Below, piece after piece: positions 17,059 through 25,211 of a stretch of DNA of 64,000 nucleotides. The notes beneath the pieces are model-generated. The model saw only the letters and a list, made by a program, of their open reading frames with translations. It had not been told where the DNA came from and searched no databases. Numbering within the stretch: position 1 is the first letter of the stretch; each line of letters opens with the position of its first letter. A program made the position numbers and the translations under genes. Source of the stretch: Thiorhodococcus mannitoliphagus (lineage in GTDB: Bacteria; Pseudomonadota; Gammaproteobacteria; Chromatiales; Chromatiaceae); NCBI RefSeq assembly GCF_010915725.1, contig NZ_JAAIJR010000002.1, forward strand, positions 62,001 through 126,000, read 5' to 3'.

Positions 17059-19434
17059 TCAATGCCGATACAGCAAGGATTGCATCCGATCTACCGCCTG
17101 TTTCATCTGGAGTGCGCCGCCGAACAGGCCCGCGATTTCCATGGCGTTGCCATAGGCGGAGATGGGCTGAACTCCCAGGGCATCGGGGATATTGAACTGG
17201 CTTGGACTAAAATCACTGTATTTGTCGAGCAAGGCGGAAAGGATGTCGCGCGCTTCGGGTCCGTACTGGTCGAAGAGATCGAGATGCGCCTTGCGCAGAT
17301 GCGCGGCGCGTTCCTTCCGCGTCCGCAAGGGGGTCTCAAAGGCGAGGTGACAGAGCAAGTCGAGCGGATCGGCATCGGGCCGTCCGGTGACTTCGCTCAA
17401 TTCCGCGAAGGTGATCCCGCGCGCCTCCAACTCCAGGATGACCTCCTCCCGCTGCACCGGATCGGCCCAGCGGTCCTGTAACTCATCGACCGAGGTGAAG
17501 AGGGTGCGGATCTTTTCGGCGGTGTAGTCGGTGAACTGCACCACGCGCAGTTGGTTGCCCTCGGCATCCAGCTCATAGACGACGTGAGCGATGATCTCGA
17601 CCTGACCGCCATCCACGTAGAACTTCCGAGGCGGCGGCGGGGGCGGCGGAGGCAGCGGCGGAAGTTCGTCGGGCTCGTCCGGGGCGACGACGGTCGTTTC
17701 CGGTTCGTAATCCTCTGGCTCCTCGGCTTGCGCGTTGACCCCCGTGGTATCGATGAGCGCCTCTTCCGCGATCTCGCTTCCGTTCCCGTCGATGGTGATC
17801 TCCTCTTCGAGATCGGGAAAGCCGTCGAAGTCCGGATCGGCGAAGTTGCGGGTCGCCGAGCCGGTGTAGTCGAGGATGTTGAACCAGGTCTTGCCGTAGT
17901 CCTCGCGCATGCGGGTGCCGCGTCCGATGATCTGCTTGAACTCGGTCATGGAGTTGACGACACGGGCCAGGACGACGTTCTTGCAGGTGGGCGCATCCAC
18001 GCCCGTGGTCAGTAGCTGAGAGGTGGTGAGGATGACCGGACTGGTGGTTTCCAGCTCCTGAAAGCGGCTCAGGTGGCCTTTGCCGATCTTGCCCTCTTCC
18101 GAGGTGACGCGGACGACGTAATCCGGGTATTTCTGAACCAGGTCGGCGTTGAGGTTGTTCAAGGCACGGCGCATCGCGTCGGCGTGCTCCTGATCGACAC
18201 AGAAGACGATGGTCTTGGCGAAGCGGTCGGTGCGCCGCATGAAGTCGCTGAGATGGCGGGCGATGGCATCGGTTCGCGCGCGCAGGGCGATGACCCGCTC
18301 GAAGTCCTTGGTCTGGTATTCCTCGTCGGGAATCGCGCGGCCATACCGGTCGACCTCGCCCTTACTCGGACGCCAGCCCGTGGCATCCGCCTGGGTGACG
18401 ACCCGATGCACGCGATAGGGGGCCAGGAAACCGTCCTGGATGCCCTGACGCAGACTCTAGGTGTAGAGCGGATTGCCGAAATACTCGTAGGTGTCGCGGT
18501 TGTCCTCGCGCAGCGGGGTGGCTGTCATGCCGAGCTGATAGGCGGGCGCGAAGTAGTCGAGGATCTCGCGCCAGTTGCTGTCGTCGCGGGCGCTGCCACG
18601 ATGGCATTCATCGACGATGATGAGATCGAAGAAGTCCCGCGCATAGCCACGATACAGACCGGGGCGCCGGGCATCCTGGGCGATCGCCTGGTAGATGGCG
18701 AAATAGACCTCGCGACTCTTGATGACCTCGCCCTCGATCTTGTGGCGGGCATCGCCGAACGGGGCAAAGGTCTTGTCCTTGGGGTCGTCGATCAGGACGT
18801 TGCGGTCGGCGAGAAAGAGGATGCGGGGCTTACGGTGCGCGCCCTCTCGATTCCAGCGGGCATTCCAGAGCTTCCAGCAGATCTGGAAGGACACCATCGT
18901 CTTGCCGGTGCCCGTCGCCATGGTGAGCAGGATGCGCCGGACGCCTTGCAGGATCGCCTGCACGGTCCGGTTGATGGCGATCTCCTGGTAGTAGCGCGGG
19001 GTGTAGCCAACGACATGGTGATAGGGGGTCAAGAGCTTGTCCGCGAGACGCGGCTCGATCCCCAGTCCAGCCTGTAATCTGGCGAACAGTTCGGCGGGCG
19101 TCGGAAAGGCGGAGAGTTCGGATTCCCGTCCGGTCAGATAATCGAACTCGATGATCCAGTGGCCGTTGGTGGCATAGGCGAACTTGAGGCCGAGGATCTC
19201 GGCGTAGTCCTTCGATTGCTGCAAGCCGGTGCCGGGCGGATCGGATTCCGGCTTGGCCTCGACCACCGCGATCAGGAAGTCGCGAGTAAAGCGAAGCAGG
19301 TAATCCGCCCGTTTCTGTGCCAAACGACGGATGGTACTGCCCCGGATCTCCACGCGCCCATCCGTAAAGGTCTGTTGCTCGGTGATGGCATGGGGATATT
19401 GTTCCCACCCTGCTTGCCTGAGTCTCGGGGTCAC
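17059..19434 (-). pseudogene. hsdR: type I restriction endonuclease subunit, broken by a nonsense codon
   Basis: EcoEI-like HsdR in a single frame. The N-terminal nuclease part is at about residues 1-130 (FLIAVVEAKPES, the PD-ExK-type motif). The helicase motor follows with Walker A MATGTGKTMVS, DECHRG (motif II), GMTATP (motif III) and GRGTRMREDYGKTWF (motif VI). A TAG at 18457-18459 interrupts it after YFGNPLYT; downstream SLRQGIQDGFLAPYRVHRVV continues without frameshift, and a tyrosine is usual at the stop position. The family N terminus (ADTCR) is encoded just upstream of the GTG at 19434, but the codon expected to be ATG is AGG (19462-19464), so the start may also be lost. Confidence 0.88.
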
Positions 19435-19557
19435 ATAGACCCGGCAAGTATCCGCCCCATTCCTGAGAGTGACTTCAGTAGCGGCGCCCAGGCAGAAGGA
19501 CGCTCAGCAAGCGGGATGCGCTCTTGATGAGGGCATCATCGGACGAGAAAAGACTAG

Positions 19558-19585
19558 GCTGGATGGGTATTTGGTGCCCTCGACA
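19558..19585 (+). other. putative proximal attachment site at the tRNA-Arg 3' end
   Basis: GCTGGATGGGTATTTGGTGC-type sequence matching 13434-13460 at 25 positions. It covers the last 13 bases of the tRNA gene including CCA, and 14 bases beyond. The island lies on the 3' side of the tRNA, the normal geometry for tRNA-targeted integration. Confidence 0.62.
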
Positions 19586-19648
19586 GGATTCGAACCTGTG
19601 ACCTATCGCTTAGGAGGCGATTGCTCTATCCAGCTGAGCTACGGGGGC
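19572..19648 (-). tRNA. tRNA-Arg (anticodon CCU)
   Basis: A full cloverleaf can be drawn on the minus strand: acceptor GCCCCCG/CGAGGGC, D arm GCTC/GAGC, anticodon stem ATCGC/GCGAT with loop CTCCTAA (anticodon CCT, decoding AGG), T arm ACAGG-TTCGAAT-CCTGT, discriminator A and an encoded CCA. Acceptor pair 5-68 is C.A, a mismatch; all other stem pairs hold. It borders the island and its 3' end forms part of the direct repeat. Confidence 0.93.
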
Positions 19649-19861
19649 AGTGCGATTCTTTGGCAAAGATTCCAGATGCTCAGTTTTCTGGCTCACGGCC
19701 TCGGCCGCATTGTGATGCTCAAAGCGCACGACGAATTTTAGCGCAGCCGGGACTTGGGGGCTATGGTTGGCTCGGTGTTACTTGTGAGCCGGGTGCGCGC
19801 TGACCTTGGATACTCCATCTAGCCTGAAGAAAACCGCTTTGGTTTGATCGAAGGGCGTTTG

Positions 19862-19968
19862 CTTAGAAAGTGACCATCAACAACTTCCACCCTTTCGCAA
19901 AGGGGGGGCTCGGGGGGATTTCGGGCGGGATCGCTCGCATCGGGAAACAATTGATGGGCGCTTTCTTA
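19862..19968 (-). mobile_element. MITE-like repeat family A, copy 3
   Basis: Same orientation as the hsdM copy and nearly identical to it. Minus-strand ends are TAAG-AAAGCGCCCATCAA and TTGATGGTCACTTTC-TAAG, with the CCCTTTCGCAAAGGG hairpin in the middle. It is 103 bases long plus the duplicated flank. Confidence 0.8.
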
Positions 19969-20074
19969 GAGGCTGTCTGACAAACCTCGAGGCGACTCTA
20001 GTCGTCCTTAACGCTGGCGAGAGGGCGAATGAATTCGCCCCAGCTCGGGCGATTGCAATCTTCAGACAGCCTCT
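19968..20074. mobile_element. MITE-like repeat family D, copy 2
   Basis: A 107-base element with perfect 13-base inverted ends AGAGGCTGTCTGA (19968-19980; complement at 20062-20074). The ends match those of the element at 16025-16250, but the interior is unrelated to family B, so the shared feature is the terminal repeat. It directly adjoins family A copy 3. Confidence 0.72.
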
Positions 20075-20390
20075 TGGGGCGTCTTGGGGCTTTGCGTGCG
20101 CAGCCGAGGGGTGTATCGGGCTATCTCGAGGCTTGGCAGCCCTGTCCGAATGGCCAATCCCTTCCAGTCGAGTATAGGATCGCCCGTCTTGGCGAGGGCG
20201 TTGGACCTCGGGCGCGGTCTGCAGCGCAGCGAGGCACTGCGCTGTAGCGCGCGGGTGACCATCGCAACGCCGCAGCAGCGCTTGGGTTTGAGTCGTCAGG
20301 GTCTTTGTGTGAAGCTGCGCGCATAGGGTCTGGAGCCAGATCCGTCGAAGAACAACAATCTCAGCGATTGAGGATGGGAGGCCGTTTCAT

Positions 20391-22553
20391 GTGAGCTTCG
20401 GTGCTTTTCCGCCGCCCACAGGTAGGCAGGGCGCTGTCAGCGGGATGCGTCAGCGCGGGAGGTATGATTCCACCATTCAGTCGTGCGCGGCCTTGCTGGT
20501 CGTGCGCGAGGCTGACTTGACCGTCACTCATGCGAGTGACAACGCCGCGCTCTTCTTAGGTGTCGCCGAGGATCTTATCGGCTGTGGGCTCGCGGAACTC
20601 GGGCGGGATCTCCATGATCGCGTTCGCGCGCATCTGGATCATGCGCTCGACGGGGCCCCGGTGGTGCTGCGTTGTCCGGTTGGTGAGGCATGCCGCGAAT
20701 GCGATCTGCTCTTGCATCGGCCAAGCTCAGGCGGACTGGTGATCGAACTCGAGCCGGCGGGTCCAGCCGTCGACCTGTCCGTCCAGATTGAGCGGGCGCT
20801 GGATCCCCTTCTGTCGGCGGATTCCGTCGAGCGTCTCTGCGATGCCTCGGCCGGCGTCTTTCAAGAGCTGACCGGCTATGATCGTGTGCTCGTCTTTCGC
20901 TTCGATGAGGCGGGCTACGGGCAGGTCGTCTCCGAGCAACGCAAAGCGGGTGTGGCCTCTTGTCTCGGTCAGCATTTCGGCGATTCCGAAGCCCCTCCCA
21001 ACGCGCATTCGCTCATTGAGCGCAATCGCATGCGTCACTTGGTCGATGCCCATGAGCCCCCGGTGTTCGTGCGGCCGCTAGGCAACGCACAGAGCGGTCT
21101 CGATCTGGACCTGTCGCGATGCACTTGGCGCAGCCTCTCGCCGCTTCATCTGCAGTTCCTTGAGCAACTGGATGTGCGCGGGACCCTGGTCGCGCCGCTC
21201 TCGGTCGGCGCCCGGTTGTGGGGCTTGGTCGTCTGTCATCATCGCACCCCGCGCTTCGTACATTACCCGGCGCGAGCTGCCTGCGAGCTGCTTGCCGAGA
21301 CCGCTGCGACGCGGATTGCGGCGCTCGAGGCCACCGCGGAGCGGGTCGCCGAGGCTCGGGTTCGCGGCCTCGAGTCACGGTTGATCGAGGCTATCTCGCG
21401 ACACGGCGATTGGCGCCCGGCCTTGATGGACGATGCGTCCTTGCTCTTGGGTCTCGTTGAGGCTGCTGGGGTTGCACTGACTTACGAGGGTCAGGTCACT
21501 GCTTTTGGGGAGACGCCATCTGAGGGCCGCCTTCGCGAGATCCTGGCTTGGCTGGACGCGCGCACGCCAAAGGGCGTTGTTGCTGCATCCGTTGTTGGTC
21601 ATGAGCGTCGTCCGCGAACTTTCATCGGGCCTTCGGCATACGCCTTGCTCGCCGCGCCACTCTCGCGCGCCGATGGTGAATATTTGCTCTGGTTTCGCGC
21701 TGCCGCCAAGGAGGAATTGGGGCTCCACCCTGAGCCGGCCTTGTCGGCGGTCGTTTCTAGGCATCCATCGCAATGGCTCGGCCATGGCTTTGCGGGCTCG
21801 GCCATGCTGACGACCGGGCGGCTGCCGCGCTGGTCGTCGCTCGATCGCATCACCGCGCGGCTGCTTGGAGACAGCATCGGGGATGTGATTCAGCAGTTTC
21901 GCTCCGTGCGTGTCTTGATCGCGCAGGCCCAGCTCGCCCAGGCCAAGTCCGAGCTGGATCTCGCGAGTCAGCCCATTTTGATTGCAGATGCGCAGGGCGG
22001 GGTGCTGTGCACGACGCCGGCTTGGGATGCGACCCCAGGATTCGTGGGGCAAGGCTTGGCGGCTATTCAGGACCTGGCATCGCTGTGCATGGAGTCGTCT
22101 GATGTCGAGCAGCATCTGCGCGATCTCTTGGCGCAGCATCGGGCTTGGCGGGGACGGATCAGGCTGCGCGGTGATAACGGGAAGATCGACGCTTATCTGA
22201 TTCGAGCCGACGCCATCTTCTCCGCTCCGGGACAAGTGATCGGCCTGGTTGTCATTCTGACGCGGACCTTCGAGCAGGATAAAGCGCCGCAAGCCGAGCG
22301 AGCTAGGGTTGCGCCTGAGGGGGTGGCGGCAGCATCAGCTGGCGTCTCAGGTCCTTATTCGGGTATCGCTTCACTGATGACAGACAACCGGAAACAGGTT
22401 GCGCGAGCGCTGAGTCAGGGCGGTGACTGCGCGCAAGGTTCTCCACGCTGCGATGGGGCGGAACGCGCTGCGGCACGCGCGCTCGAACTCTTGGGGCGAC
22501 TCATTGCCTACGGTCGTACTGAGTCCCGCAGTGGCTTTGATGCCAATGATTGA
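20391..22553 (+). CDS. degenerate bacteriophytochrome-like photosensory protein (PAS-GAF-PHY-PAS, no kinase)
   Basis: 720 residues from a GTG with GGAGG 9 bases upstream. The order is PAS (about 26-125), GAF (140-320), PHY-like (330-510) and a second PAS (about 525-640), then a low-complexity tail; there is no histidine kinase. GAF features of phytochromes remain: YDRVLVFRFDEAGYGQVV, SPLH (H253) and CHH (283-284). Key features are missing: no cysteine at the N-terminal bilin-attachment position (the equivalent of IQPHG reads IQSCA, C32), the PASDIP aspartate is E200 (GDSEAP), and the PHY tongue PRxSF is not found. It is next to bchP-bchG-ppsR; in other phototrophs a ppsR-linked phytochrome antagonises PpsR. 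Bilin binding here is doubtful. Confidence 0.82.
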   Translation: MSFGAFPPPTGRQGAVSGMRQRGRYDSTIQSCAALLVVREADLTVTHASDNAALFLGVAEDLIGCGLAELGRDLHDRVRAHLDHALDGAPVVLRCPVGEACRECDLLLHRPSSGGLVIELEPAGPAVDLSVQIERALDPLLSADSVERLCDASAGVFQELTGYDRVLVFRFDEAGYGQVVSEQRKAGVASCLGQHFGDSEAPPNAHSLIERNRMRHLVDAHEPPVFVRPLGNAQSGLDLDLSRCTWRSLSPLHLQFLEQLDVRGTLVAPLSVGARLWGLVVCHHRTPRFVHYPARAACELLAETAATRIAALEATAERVAEARVRGLESRLIEAISRHGDWRPALMDDASLLLGLVEAAGVALTYEGQVTAFGETPSEGRLREILAWLDARTPKGVVAASVVGHERRPRTFIGPSAYALLAAPLSRADGEYLLWFRAAAKEELGLHPEPALSAVVSRHPSQWLGHGFAGSAMLTTGRLPRWSSLDRITARLLGDSIGDVIQQFRSVRVLIAQAQLAQAKSELDLASQPILIADAQGGVLCTTPAWDATPGFVGQGLAAIQDLASLCMESSDVEQHLRDLLAQHRAWRGRIRLRGDNGKIDAYLIRADAIFSAPGQVIGLVVILTRTFEQDKAPQAERARVAPEGVAAASAGVSGPYSGIASLMTDNRKQVARALSQGGDCAQGSPRCDGAERAAARALELLGRLIAYGRTESRSGFDAND

Positions 22554-22834
22554 TGCCAGCACAGCGCGCTTGCAGGCTCGGCTCAGGTCGCCGCGGGTTC
22601 GGTCAACGCCCGCCGATGTTGGCTAGAAGGCTGGGCATCGATCATCCCTTGGTCCAACCGCGCGGTCGGTGTGAGCGGCGCCCCGCCGCGACGGACGCGC
22701 GATCGCGGCGAGGCGCTGCTCCCACAAGAATGCGAAGAAGATCCTCTGTGTGCAGGATGCCGATGAGGATGAAATCGACGAGCTGGCTGCTGTAGAAGAA
22801 GTCCCTTTGCTGTGCCGGCTCGCCTTAGGGGCCT

Positions 22835-24043
22835 TTATCGGTTGCTGGGTACGACGCCAAGCAGGTGCGCCATATCCTTGAAGAAGATGCGGAAGTGCGC
22901 TCCAGGTCGCGCCTTGACCAAGCGCTTGTTCATGTAGGCTTCCCAGGTCAGATACTGGATATCCGGATCGGCGCACAAGCTGACGAACCGCTCACGACGC
23001 TTGTCGCTGGAGTACCAGAACTTCTGCATGATGCCCAAGACCCAGAACACCTTGCCGTGCGCCTTCATGAAGCGCTGGCGCGCCTTCTTGAGTGCTTTGG
23101 GGTTGCCCGAGGTGCAGAATTCATTGACGGCCTCTGCCGCAAGGCGTCCGCCGGCCAAGGCGTAGTAGATACCTTCTCCCGATGCGGGCGCGACGCAGCC
23201 GGCTGCATCTCCAGCGAGCAGGATGTCGCGGCCGTTGTCCCAGCGCTTGAGCGGCTCGAGTGGAATGGGGGCGCCTTCTCTTCTCAGCGTCTCGGCTTGC
23301 TCAAGGCCGGCGCGGCGGCGCAGCTCGGTGCAGGCGGTCCTTAAGGAGAACCCTGGCACGGCAGTGCCCACGCCGACGCTGATGGTGTCGCCATGTGGGA
23401 AGACCCAGCCGTAGAAATCTGGGGAGATGTCGCCCTGATAGTAGACGTCGCATCGGGTGCCGTCGAAATCCGCCCCGGAGTCGTTGGCGGGCGCGCGGAC
23501 GATCTCGTGATAGGCAGAGACGTATTTGACGGTCTCATAGCCTGGAACATAGTGCTTGCCGACGAAGGAGTTAGCGCCGTCGGCGCCGATGATCGAGCGC
23601 GCTCGGACGGTTGCGGTCTCCGTGCTGCTGCGGCCTTGTCCCGGGCGGTAGTGCACCACGGCGGTGCCATCGCTGTCGCGCTCGATCTTCTCGAAGGTGC
23701 CAGTTTGGCGCGTGGCGCCGTTTTCGGCTGCACGCGTCCTCAGCCACTCGTCGAAGTGCTCGCGATCGACCATGCCGACATAGCCACCGTCGATGGGCAT
23801 GTCGACCTCGCGGTCCGAAGGCGCGATCATCCGCGCGGAATTGACTTTGGCCGCAAGAACCGACTCCGGAATATCGAAATCCCGCATGGCTTGCGGTGGA
23901 ATGGCGCCGCCGCAGGGCTTGATGCGGCCGGCCCGGTCGAGCAGGAGGACGGAGCGGCCCATCTTGGCCAGATCGTTGGCGGCAGTGGCTCCAGCGGGTC
24001 CGCCGCCGATCACGACGACGTCGAAGGTATCGGGGTTTGACAT
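22835..24043 (-). CDS. bchP: geranylgeranyl reductase BchP
   Basis: The 402-residue flavoprotein reduces the geranylgeranyl chain of bacteriochlorophyll to phytyl. An N-terminal FAD-binding Rossmann motif DVVVIGGGPAGATAANDLAK is followed by GRIKPCGGAIPPQA, IGADGANSFVG and DILLAGDAAGCVAPASGEGI, all typical of the ChlP/BchP family. The start at the ATG 24043 gives MSNPDTFDVVV; an in-frame TTG 21 bases upstream is possible, and neither has a strong ribosome-binding site. It follows bchG by 48 bases on the same strand and is probably co-transcribed with it. The 281 bases after it contain no convincing gene. Confidence 0.95.
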   Translation of the reverse strand: MSNPDTFDVVVIGGGPAGATAANDLAKMGRSVLLLDRAGRIKPCGGAIPPQAMRDFDIPESVLAAKVNSARMIAPSDREVDMPIDGGYVGMVDREHFDEWLRTRAAENGATRQTGTFEKIERDSDGTAVVHYRPGQGRSSTETATVRARSIIGADGANSFVGKHYVPGYETVKYVSAYHEIVRAPANDSGADFDGTRCDVYYQGDISPDFYGWVFPHGDTISVGVGTAVPGFSLRTACTELRRRAGLEQAETLRREGAPIPLEPLKRWDNGRDILLAGDAAGCVAPASGEGIYYALAGGRLAAEAVNEFCTSGNPKALKKARQRFMKAHGKVFWVLGIMQKFWYSSDKRRERFVSLCADPDIQYLTWEAYMNKRLVKARPGAHFRIFFKDMAHLLGVVPSNR

Positions 24044-24091
24044 GGGAGGTCTCGTCGAAAGCAAAAGGGCTCGCGCAAGATGCGCGGGGGG

Positions 24092-24997
24092 TTACTGGAT
24101 CAGCCCGCGCACGGCGAAGGCGCTGATCATCATTCCAGTGACATAGACGCTGACGCCCAGTCCGCTGAACCAGGTTGCGCGCTCGCGCGGACTGCCGAGG
24201 AAGCGGATCATGAGGGCGACCTGGATTAGCAGCACCACGCCGACGGCAATGGCGTGGGTCGGCTTGTCCCAAGCGAAGAGTAGCGCAATAACAACGGCTT
24301 GCGGTAGCCCCATGACCAGGCACAAGAGGCGCGCGGCGCCGTCAACGCCGAGCTGTACCGGCAGCGATCGGACGTTCATTTGCGTATCGCCTTCAATCGC
24401 CTTGAAGTCGTTCAGGGTCATGATGCCATGGGCGCCGAGGCTATAAAGCAGGGCGAGGATGAGGATTTTCCAGTCGGGAAGCGCTCCCCCAATCATGACG
24501 GCCGCGCCCGTGACCCAGGCCAGTCCTTCGTAGGAGATGCCGGCGGCGAGGTTGCCCCACCAGCCATTGCCCTTGAAGCGGAAAGGCGGTGCGCTGTAGC
24601 CCCACGCGATAGCCATGCCGATCAGGGCGATGCCGAAGACCCAGGGGCCCAGTGCGTAGGCCAGTGCCAGCGAGACGGCTGACCAGATCAGCGAGAGGTA
24701 GAAGCCCCAGCGGCCGGGGATGCGACCTGAGGGAATGGGGCGATTCGGCTCGTTGATGGCATCGACGTCGCGGTCGTACCAGTCGTTGACGACCTGGCTG
24801 GTGCCGCACATCAAGGGTCCAGCGAGGATGATGCCCGCGATCACGACGAGCCACTGCTCGAGGACGGGGGCGCCAGAGGAGACCACGCCGCAGCTGAAGG
24901 CCCACATGGGTGGGAACCAGGTGATCGGATGCAGGACTTCAAAGATTGCGGAAGGCGCGGGTAGGGTCGGGGTCTCAGACACCGTGGTTTGATTCAT
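24092..24997 (-). CDS. bchG: bacteriochlorophyll synthase BchG (UbiA family)
   Basis: The 301-residue integral membrane prenyltransferase esterifies bacteriochlorophyllide a with geranylgeranyl diphosphate. The UbiA-type Asp-rich motif is NDWYDRDVDAINEPNRPIPS, the second motif DFKAIEGDTQMNVRSLPVQL, and about eight membrane segments are visible. It lies upstream of bchP on the minus strand and downstream of ppsR, from which it is separated by 214 bases containing two perfect palindromes, so it may have its own promoter. Confidence 0.96.
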   Translation of the reverse strand: MNQTTVSETPTLPAPSAIFEVLHPITWFPPMWAFSCGVVSSGAPVLEQWLVVIAGIILAGPLMCGTSQVVNDWYDRDVDAINEPNRPIPSGRIPGRWGFYLSLIWSAVSLALAYALGPWVFGIALIGMAIAWGYSAPPFRFKGNGWWGNLAAGISYEGLAWVTGAAVMIGGALPDWKILILALLYSLGAHGIMTLNDFKAIEGDTQMNVRSLPVQLGVDGAARLLCLVMGLPQAVVIALLFAWDKPTHAIAVGVVLLIQVALMIRFLGSPRERATWFSGLGVSVYVTGMMISAFAVRGLIQ

Positions 24998-25103
24998 GCC
25001 GGGAACCTGCGTCTGGCCGATGAGGCCAGTCTTTGCTGTCGATTAAAGTTGATACGAGAACTCGACTGGCCCTAGTTGCACCCAGGCCTTAGATACAGAC
25101 GCT

Positions 25104-25118
25104 CGTGCCTAAGGCACG
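25104..25118. promoter_or_regulatory. perfect 15-base inverted repeat between ppsR and bchG
   Basis: CGTGCCT-A-AGGCACG, 7-base arms around one base. It may be an operator for bchG or part of a hairpin in the ppsR 3' region. It does not fit the TGT-N12-ACA PpsR pattern. Confidence 0.4.
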
Positions 25119-25173
25119 CTATCCGGTCGCAAAGCGCTCCGGATGCGGGCTGCCAGTCGGGAATTGGGCATGC

Positions 25174-25190
25174 CATCCGTGACACGGATG
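25174..25190. terminator. perfect 17-base inverted repeat 21 bases after ppsR
   Basis: CATCCGTG-A-CACGGATG. With 8-base arms it could form a stem after the ppsR stop, but there is no T-run, so termination is uncertain; a binding site is equally possible. Confidence 0.35.
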
Positions 25191-25211
25191 TAGGGTGCCT
25201 CCGCCGCGAGC

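Larger units (their letters stand above)
13434..19585. mobile_element. tRNA-Arg-associated genomic island with decayed type I RM locus and higBA
   Basis: The segment lies between a 25/28-base direct repeat, one copy overlapping the 3' end of a tRNA-Arg gene, which is where site-specific integrases insert. Its cargo is accessory: remnants of hsdR, hsdM and hsdS, a toxin-antitoxin pair, an unidentified gene fragment and several small transposon-like elements. No integrase gene is present, so if it was an integrative element it is now immobile. Flanking genes (coaX on one side, the photosynthesis cluster on the other) are ordinary chromosomal genes. Confidence 0.6.
19649..20390. other. non-coding interval with two adjacent MITE-like elements
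   Basis: No gene is seen in these 742 bases before the phytochrome-like gene. They hold a family A element (19862-19968) immediately followed by a family D element (19968-20074). The rest shows no clear feature except a ribosome-binding site (GGAGG, 20377-20381) for the next gene. Confidence 0.6.

Noticed and set aside
22554-22834. Minus-strand open stretch after bchP reading DFFYSSQLVDFILIGIL
   Set aside because: It has no start codon after the bchP stop and no recognisable family; it may be a remnant or chance.
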